A DNA stretch of 64,000 nucleotides from Candidatus Rokuibacteriota bacterium. GTDB lineage: Bacteria > Methylomirabilota > Methylomirabilia > Rokubacteriales > CSP1-6. The position numbers and the translations under genes are program-made. The stretch covers positions 1 through 64,000 of the forward strand of contig QHSU01000080.1 of NCBI GenBank assembly GCA_003220535.1. The letters are read 5' to 3'. The notes under the pieces are model-generated. The model did not search any database, was not told the DNA's origin, and worked only from the letters and a program-made list of their open reading frames with translations. Position 1 is the first letter of the stretch. Every line of letters starts with the position of its first letter. Shown here one piece after another: positions 58,921-64,000 of this stretch.

Positions 58921-59744
58921 GGCTCTCTCCTGAGACCGTGGCCCCCGCGGTAGTCCGACGCCGCCGGCCCCGCCCAGCCGGCCAGCAGCTCGGGAGCCGG
59001 CTCCCAGATCTCAACGCCGAGCGGACGACACGTGGTGAGCGGATCCCCCGCGTCGGGCCCCCAGACCGCCACCGACAGGTCGCCGTGAGGACACACCGAG
59101 ATCGCGCACAACACGTCGATCTCGGCGAAGAATTCCACGAAGTCGCCCTCGCGCGCCGGGCTCGGCTTGACGAAGTAGCGCCCGTCCGTGGTGAGGCCGG
59201 TGACCTGGAAGACGTTGAGCACGTCGTGCACGTCGAGCTCGGTGAGCCGGTACGGAGCCACCGCGCGCACGAGGTTACTGTGGCAACAGAGGTCGAACTC
59301 CTCGCCGTTGAGCAGCTTGTGGACGTAGGGATCGCACCGGGTGCCGAGGAGGTCGTGGCACCCTGCCCCGTCCTGGTCGCGTCCGTACTGGATGCTGTCG
59401 CCGGTCATCGTCAGCATCGGCCGCAGGTACGGCAGACAGGACCAGAGCCGGTCAAAGGTCGTCAGGTGCGCCCGGTGCAGCTGTCGCGTACGCGACGCCC
59501 AGAAGCGCTCGCGAGGGTTGGTGAGGTTCCAGACGTTGAGGTCGGCCACCTGCGGGCCCTCGACGGCCACGATGCGGAAGATCTGTCCGGCCCGCACCGG
59601 CCACGCCCGACCCGAGCGCCGCGGGACGACGAACCGCTCGACGAGCGTCCGTCGACCGGTCTCACGGGCGAGGCGCTCGTAGAGCCCGCGGTCGACCTCG
59701 AGCGGCGACCCGGGTTTGGCCTCGTAGATCACGCGCGGTCGCAT
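58911..59744 (-). CDS. DUF1989 protein (urea-carboxylase-associated family), copy B
   Basis: A 277-residue, longer DUF1989 protein. It has an N-terminal extension (about 1-45), then SGRAWPVRAGQIFRIVAVEG and QVADLNVWN (about 54-75), GAGCHDLLGTRCDPY, CCHSNLVRAV and LNVFQVTGL, which match copy A motif by motif. The Cys-His and Asn positions shared by the two may form a metal or nucleophile site. It heads the operon with DinB and copy A. The start at 59744 has no strong ribosome binding site; an upstream ATG at 59786 is possible but lies in a hairpin. Confidence 0.85.
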   Translation of the reverse strand: MRPRVIYEAKPGSPLEVDRGLYERLARETGRRTLVERFVVPRRSGRAWPVRAGQIFRIVAVEGPQVADLNVWNLTNPRERFWASRTRQLHRAHLTTFDRLWSCLPYLRPMLTMTGDSIQYGRDQDGAGCHDLLGTRCDPYVHKLLNGEEFDLCCHSNLVRAVAPYRLTELDVHDVLNVFQVTGLTTDGRYFVKPSPAREGDFVEFFAEIDVLCAISVCPHGDLSVAVWGPDAGDPLTTCRPLGVEIWEPAPELLAGWAGPAASDYRGGHGLRREPCP

Positions 59745-59751
59745 TCTTTGA

Positions 59752-59802
59752 GAGAGGGGGGTTCCGGGTGCACGGCATGCGTACACCCTCCGCCCCCCTC
59801 TC
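59752..59802. repeat. G-rich/C-rich hairpin in the divergent region
   Basis: A 10-base-pair outer stem (GAGAGGGGGG / CCCCCCTCTC, 59752-59761 with 59793-59802) encloses a second 5-base-pair stem (GGGTG / CACCC, 59766-59770 with 59784-59788). It lies between the start of DUF1989 copy B and the livK promoter and is followed by CAATTT, somewhat like elements A and B. Confidence 0.5.
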
Positions 59803-59870
59803 GACTCCTCCCAATTTCAGTCTCGCATCCAACCGCGCGACTGCTTCCGGCGCGGGCAGTCGCGCGACCG

Positions 59871-59900
59871 TTGACAACCGACGAGAAGCCATAGTCTCAT
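59871..59900 (+). promoter_or_regulatory. Candidate promoter of the liv operon
   Basis: A perfect TTGACA at 59871-59876 with TCTCAT (four of six to TATAAT) 18 bases downstream at 59895-59900, 55 bases before the livK start codon. Confidence 0.45.
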
Positions 59901-59954
59901 ACCCGCCATCCTGGTCGAGGGCTGCGTCCTGGCGCCAAGCAGGGAGGATCACTC

Positions 59955-61220
59955 ATGAGACCGTCTCGAGTCGCCGCTGTCGCTGTCGCGCTTCTGAGCC
60001 TCTGCATCCTCGTCGCGGGCGTCGACGCCCAGCAGTGCCCCAAGGGCAAGCTCCGTCTCTACACCTCGTGGCCGATGCAGGGCGCGATGCTTCCCGAGGG
60101 TACCGGCATGAAGAACGGCATCGACCTCGCCGTGTCCGAGGTCGGTGGCGTGGTCGCGGGCCATTGCCTCGAGGTGGTCAACCTCGACGACGCATCGCCG
60201 CAAACCGGGAAGTGGGACGGCGCGGTCGAGGCCGAGAACGCGAACAAGGCCGTGGGCGACCCACTCGCGATCGTGTACATCGGCACCTACAACTCGGGCG
60301 CCGCGAAGGTCTCGATCCCGATCACGAACCGTGCGCACATGGCTCAGGTCACGCCGGCCAACACGTATCCCGGGCTGACGAAGAAGCGCGGCGCTGCGCC
60401 CGGCGAGCCGGAAATCTACCGCCCGGCCGGGTTCGTGAACTACTTCCGACCCATCCCGGCGGACGACATCCAGGGCGCGGTCGGCGCCAAGTGGGCCAAG
60501 CGCCTGGGTGCCAAGAAGGTCTACATCCTCAACGACCAGGAGCTCTATGGCAAGGGTATCGCCGACGTCTTCGAAGCCACCGCGAAGAAGATCGGGCTAC
60601 CCGTCGTCGCCAACGAGGGCATCGACTGGAAGCAGCCCGACCAGAAGCCGGTCCTGACGAAGATCCGGGCCTCGGGCGCCGACCTCGTCTACCTGGGCGG
60701 CGTCATCGAGACCGGGGCTCAGGTGATCATCCGGCAGATGAAGGAGGTCGGCCTCGTCGCGCCGCGGACCCGCTTCATGGGCCCGGACGGGCTCCTCGAA
60801 GAGGAGCTGCTGAAGAGCGCGACATGCGACGCGGCCCTCGGGACGGACATGCGGCTCACCTTCGCCGGCCTGCCCTTCGAGAAGATGCGGGGCGTCGGCG
60901 CCAAGACCTACGAGACCTACAAGGCGAAGTTCGGGAAGGAGCCGACCTCGTACGCGCTCTACGCTGCCGAGGGCGGCCGGGTCATCATCGACGCGATCCG
61001 CAGAGCCGCGCCGCAGCTGGAGCGCGCGAAAGACGTCACCGAGAAACGTGAGGCGGTGCGCAAAGCGATCGCGGCCACCAAGAACTTCGAGGGCATCAAC
61101 GGCAAGTGGAGCTTCGACGAGAACGGCGACGTCGACTACGACACGATGTCCGGGTTCAAGGCCGTGAAGGCCGACGGGCCGATCGGCTGCAAGTTCCAGT
61201 TCGAGACCATCCTCGAGTAG
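59955..61220 (+). CDS. Branched-chain amino acid-type ABC substrate-binding protein
   Basis: A 421-residue periplasmic receptor of the LivK/amide-binding class (Peripla_BP_6). A signal peptide (about 1-25) is followed by KLRLYTSWPMQGAMLPEGTGM, then KNGIDLAVSEVGGVV, IVYIGTYNSGAAKVSIPITN and YFRPIPADDIQGAVGAKWAKRL, and the closing lobe FAGLPFEKMRGVGAKTYETYK. Ligands of this class are branched-chain amino acids, urea, amides or aromatic acids; the exact one is unknown. GGGAGGA precedes the ATG. It starts an operon with the permease and the fused permease-ATPase. Confidence 0.92.
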   Translation: MRPSRVAAVAVALLSLCILVAGVDAQQCPKGKLRLYTSWPMQGAMLPEGTGMKNGIDLAVSEVGGVVAGHCLEVVNLDDASPQTGKWDGAVEAENANKAVGDPLAIVYIGTYNSGAAKVSIPITNRAHMAQVTPANTYPGLTKKRGAAPGEPEIYRPAGFVNYFRPIPADDIQGAVGAKWAKRLGAKKVYILNDQELYGKGIADVFEATAKKIGLPVVANEGIDWKQPDQKPVLTKIRASGADLVYLGGVIETGAQVIIRQMKEVGLVAPRTRFMGPDGLLEEELLKSATCDAALGTDMRLTFAGLPFEKMRGVGAKTYETYKAKFGKEPTSYALYAAEGGRVIIDAIRRAAPQLERAKDVTEKREAVRKAIAATKNFEGINGKWSFDENGDVDYDTMSGFKAVKADGPIGCKFQFETILE

Positions 61221-61269
61221 CCCTGTCGGGGAGGGCCGGGCTCGCCGGCCCTCCCCGCCCGCTGGACCC

Positions 61270-62208
61270 ATGGAGTGGTGGGAGGTTCTCGTCCAGCAGA
61301 CGATCAACGGTCTCACCCGAGGCGCCGTCTTCGCGCTGATCGCGCTCGGCTACACGATGGTGTACGGCATCATCGAGCTCATCAATTTCGCCCACGGCGA
61401 CGTCTTCATGCTCGGTCTCTTCATCTCGCTCTCGTGGTTCGCGCTGCTCGGAGTGACGAAGACGCTGACGGGGTGGCAGCTCGTGACCATGCTGCCCCTG
61501 GTCTTCCTTCTCACGATGCTCTCCACCGCGATCCTCAACGTCGCGATCGATCGCGTCGCATATCGCCCGCTCCGGCGCTCGACTCGGCTCGCGCCGCTCA
61601 TCACCGCGATCGGGGTGTCCTTCATGCTCGAGAACGTGGCGCTTCTCTGGAAAGGACCGGCGCCCATTTCGTATCCCGACGTGTTTCCGTCGGTGGACAT
61701 CCTGCGCGAGTGGTTCGGGATCGACTCGGCCATCTTCGTCACCACCAAGGACCTGCTCGTCGTCGGCGCCACGATCCCGCTGATGCTGGCCCTCAACTAT
61801 TTTGTGGCGCGGACCCGGTGGGGCAAGGCCATGCGGGCGACGGCCCAGGACCGTGAGACCGCGCAGGCGATGGGCATCGACGTCGAACGGACGATCTTAT
61901 TGACCTTCTTCGTCGGCGGGGCGCTCGCGGGCGCCGCCGGACTCATCCAGGGCATGTACTACAACATCGGCCAGTGGTGGATGGGGTACCAGGCGGGCCT
62001 CCGCGCCTTCACCGCCGCCGTGCTCGGTGGCATCGGCAACATGCCGGGCGCGGCGCTCGGCGGATTCTTCATCGGATTCCTGTCGGCGTGGAGCGACCAG
62101 TACATCTCGGCCCGCTGGACCAACGCGATCGTCTTCTCGATTCTCATTCTCGTGCTCGTCTTTCGCCCCCACGGCCTCCTCGGCTCGCGGCCCGCCGAGA
62201 AAGTATGA
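61270..62208 (+). CDS. livH: Branched-chain amino acid ABC permease LivH
   Basis: A 312-residue integral membrane permease with about eight helices, starting QTINGLTRGAVFALIALGYTMVYGIIELINFAHGD. The NFAHGD block and the cytoplasmic loop with RWGKAMRATAQDRETAQAMGIDVER, followed by GALAGAAGLIQGM and AVLGGIGNMPGAALGGFFIG, are typical for LivH. It forms the membrane channel with the LivM half of the next protein. Its stop overlaps the ATG of the livM-livG gene (ATGA). Confidence 0.93.
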   Translation: MEWWEVLVQQTINGLTRGAVFALIALGYTMVYGIIELINFAHGDVFMLGLFISLSWFALLGVTKTLTGWQLVTMLPLVFLLTMLSTAILNVAIDRVAYRPLRRSTRLAPLITAIGVSFMLENVALLWKGPAPISYPDVFPSVDILREWFGIDSAIFVTTKDLLVVGATIPLMLALNYFVARTRWGKAMRATAQDRETAQAMGIDVERTILLTFFVGGALAGAAGLIQGMYYNIGQWWMGYQAGLRAFTAAVLGGIGNMPGAALGGFFIGFLSAWSDQYISARWTNAIVFSILILVLVFRPHGLLGSRPAEKV

Positions 62209-64000
62209 GGCGCGCGCTCCGCTGGCCGGCGCTCGTCGCCGTCCTGCTCGTCTACCCGTTCGTCGACCGCGGGCTCGGGCTCCAGACGGTGCACGCGGTC
62301 TCCGACGGGATGATCTACGTGCTCCTCGCCCTCGGGCTCAACATCGTGGTCGGCTATGCGGGCCTGCTGGACCTCGGCTACGCCGCGTTCTTCGCCATCG
62401 GCGCCTATGCCATGGGGCTCCTGAACTCGCCGCTCCTCGGCTCGCCGCTCTACGGCCACCCCTGGAGCTTCTGGCTCTGCATCTGGCTCGCGGCGGCGAT
62501 GTCGGCGCTCCTCGGCCTGGCGATCGGCGCGCCGACCTTGCGGGTGCGCGGCGACTATCTGGCGATCATCACACTCGGGTTCGGCGAGATCATCCCGGTG
62601 GCGATCCGCAATCTCGGCGACATCACGCTCGAGATCGGCGGGTGGCGGCCGATCGAGCGGCTGAATCTCACCGGCGGCGAGAACGGCGTGAATCCAATCG
62701 GTCGGCCGTATCTGCCCGGCGTCCCTTTCGAGACCGATCCGGTGCCCTGGTACTTCCTGATCCTGGTCATCGGCGCTGCGTCGCTGTGGGCGATGAACCG
62801 GCTCCGCGACTCGCGCCTGGGCCGGGCCTGGATGGCGATCCGCGAGGACGAGACGGCCGCCGACTGCACGGGCGTCAACCCGATCTCGACCAAGCTCCTC
62901 GCGTTCGCGCTCGGCGCGTCGTTCTCGGGGTTCGCGGGATCCGTGTACGCCGCCAAGCTCCAGGCCATCACGCCGGGCGCGTTCGAGTTCCAGGTGTCGA
63001 TCATGCTGCTCTGCATGGTCGTCCTCGGCGGCGCCGGCAGCCTCAAGGGTGTGATCCTCGGCGGAATGCTCATCACCATCTTCGATCGCGTGGTGCTCTC
63101 GCAGACCACGTTCTTCGTGCGATGGATCGGGCGGGCCGTCGGAGTTCCCGCGCTCGTGTCCGCCGATCTCACGCTATGGCGATGGTTCTTCTTCGGCCTC
63201 GGCCTGGTCCTCGTCATGTTGCTTCGGCCAGAGGGCCTCGCCGGGCGCCGGGTGCGCCCGATCGTGGTCGGCGGCGACGACCTTGGCGACTCGCACGTCG
63301 AGCCGGCGCCGGCCCCCCGCGTCGATGCCCTCCCGGGCTGGCTCCGCGACCGTGCGGCGCGCGGAGGCGCGTCGGCGACGGCGTCGATTCTCGAGGTGCA
63401 GGGCGTGACCAGACGCTTCGGAGGCGTCGTCGCCCTCAACGAGGTCGACCTGGTCGTTCCGCGCGGCGCCATCATCGGGCTGATCGGCCCGAACGGGGCG
63501 GGCAAGACGACGTTCTTCAACATCGTGACCGGTCTCATCCGGCCCGACGCAGGCCGTCTGGTGTTCGAGGGCGCCAGCCTCGCGGGGCTTCGGCCGAACG
63601 CGATCGTCCGGCGCGGCATCGCGCGCACGTTCCAGTCGATCCGTCTCTTCCCCGAGATGAGCGTGCTCGAGAACGTGCTCGTCGGCGAGCACTGCCGTCT
63701 CGGCGCGACCGTCGCCGGGGCCGTGCTCCGACCGCCGGGCGTGGTCGCCGAGGAGCTCCGCGCGCGGGACCGGGCGCGCGAGCTGCTCGCCTTCATCGGC
63801 CTCGACGGCAAGGCGCACGACCTCGCCCGCAACCTGCCCTACGGCGACCAGCGACGCCTGGAGATCGCCCGCGCGCTCGCGACCGAGCCGCGGCTGCTCC
63901 TGCTCGACGAGCCGACGGCGGGCATGAATCCGCGCGAGACCGAGACGCTGACCGTCCTGATCGGGTCGCTGCGGCGGGAGCTCGATCTGACGATCCTCCT
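62205..64000 (+). CDS. Fused LivM permease - LivG ATP-binding protein, 3' partial
   Basis: One uninterrupted frame from ATG 62205 to the window edge. Residues 1 to about 350 are a LivM-type permease (VLLALGLNIVVGYAGLLDLGYAAFFAIGAY, then LRVRGDYLAIITLGFGEI and VVLGGAGSLKGVILGGML, ending LLRPEGLAGRR). After a linker of about 50 residues rich in Pro, Asp and Ala, an ATPase begins (LEVQGVTRRFGGVVALNEVDL). It has Walker A GPNGAGKTTF, TFQSIRLFPEMSVLENVLVGEH, the LivG-type signature LPYGDQRRLEIARAL and Walker B LLLLDEPTAGMNP. The end of the ATPase and any livF gene lie beyond the window. Confidence 0.9.
   Translation, partial: MRRALRWPALVAVLLVYPFVDRGLGLQTVHAVSDGMIYVLLALGLNIVVGYAGLLDLGYAAFFAIGAYAMGLLNSPLLGSPLYGHPWSFWLCIWLAAAMSALLGLAIGAPTLRVRGDYLAIITLGFGEIIPVAIRNLGDITLEIGGWRPIERLNLTGGENGVNPIGRPYLPGVPFETDPVPWYFLILVIGAASLWAMNRLRDSRLGRAWMAIREDETAADCTGVNPISTKLLAFALGASFSGFAGSVYAAKLQAITPGAFEFQVSIMLLCMVVLGGAGSLKGVILGGMLITIFDRVVLSQTTFFVRWIGRAVGVPALVSADLTLWRWFFFGLGLVLVMLLRPEGLAGRRVRPIVVGGDDLGDSHVEPAPAPRVDALPGWLRDRAARGGASATASILEVQGVTRRFGGVVALNEVDLVVPRGAIIGLIGPNGAGKTTFFNIVTGLIRPDAGRLVFEGASLAGLRPNAIVRRGIARTFQSIRLFPEMSVLENVLVGEHCRLGATVAGAVLRPPGVVAEELRARDRARELLAFIGLDGKAHDLARNLPYGDQRRLEIARALATEPRLLLLDEPTAGMNPRETETLTVLIGSLRRELDLTIL

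Noticed and set aside
62555-63832. Minus-strand open frames of 425 and 214 codons at the right edge
   Set aside because: Antisense to the clearly coding livM-livG frame; sequence is Arg/Ser/Pro-rich low complexity.
1-64000. CRISPR arrays, tRNA or rRNA genes, insertion sequences and phage genes
   Set aside because: None was recognised on reading both strands; the only direct repeats are the 17-bp array at 57.7 kb and the RBS-like units at 25.05 kb, neither of which has the spacer structure of a CRISPR array.

Overview
The window reads as chromosomal DNA of a high-GC (about two thirds GC by eye) Gram-negative soil or subsurface bacterium. A Pal lipoprotein and several lipobox or signal-peptide proteins indicate an outer membrane. 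The mix of LLM-type flavin oxidoreductases, ACMSD-like amidohydrolases, Liv-type and NitT-type ABC transporters, DUF1989 proteins and a fused TrpE-TrpG resembles Candidatus Rokubacteria/Methylomirabilota or a soil proteobacterium. That placement is inference: there is no rRNA or tRNA gene here to confirm it. Genes are densely packed, often with 4-base ATGA or GTGA overlaps, and there is no phage, insertion sequence or CRISPR array.

Layout. 1-4.2 kb: an amidohydrolase, alpha/beta hydrolase, LLM oxidoreductase and asparaginase-like operon. 4.2-7.8 kb: a large PutA on the minus strand. 7.9-12.6 kb: small hypothetical proteins, a secreted CxxCH beta-propeller-like protein and a lytic transglycosylase. 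12.8-16.4 kb: a caspase-like protease, the remnant of an M15 peptidoglycan peptidase, a papain-like protease fused to an alpha/beta-hydrolase-like domain, and Pal. 16.6-19.8 kb: an LLM oxidoreductase, a histidine phosphatase and an MBL-fold lipoprotein. 19.9-25 kb (minus): MetE-like protein, peptide-type solute-binding protein, amidohydrolase and alcohol dehydrogenase. 25-30.8 kb: TauD-like dioxygenase, a small protein, two Gfo/Idh/MocA proteins (one fused to a ThuA-like domain), a GT4 glycosyltransferase and an NlpC/P60 lipoprotein. 31-33.7 kb: VOC protein, alpha/beta hydrolase and an S51-like protein with a CysS-like tail. 33.8-42.2 kb (minus): two amidohydrolases, trpEG with a leader-peptide attenuator, a Zn-ribbon protein, a TPR protein and an SMP-30 protein. 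42.2-53 kb: a nucleoside-phosphorylase-like protein diverging from a long plus-strand run (NitT-type ABC transporter, FAD oxidoreductase, ComB-like, uridine phosphorylase, deaminase-type amidohydrolase, proline-racemase family enzyme, D-amino-acid dehydrogenase). 53-59.7 kb: MmgE/PrpD, a second MetE-like protein, a decayed phzF, an ArsR regulator, a threonine-dehydratase-like enzyme and a DUF1989-DinB-DUF1989 operon. 59.9-64 kb: livK, livH and a fused livM-livG that runs off the window.

Functionally the window is dominated by scavenging of nitrogen-containing organics: proline/hydroxyproline (PutA, racemase-family enzyme, DadA), nucleosides (Udp, amidohydrolase, MTAP-like), amides (asparaginase-like) and branched-chain amino acids or amides (Liv system, DUF1989). 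The best-supported regulatory element is a tryptophan attenuator (a GTG-initiated leader peptide with three consecutive Trp codons and an intrinsic terminator) ahead of trpEG. The most unusual items are the caspase/papain-hydrolase protease locus, an asparaginase homologue lacking the substrate-binding Asp, two unusual domain fusions, two gene remnants, and a set of G-rich/C-rich hairpins, one sitting where a ribosome binding site should be.
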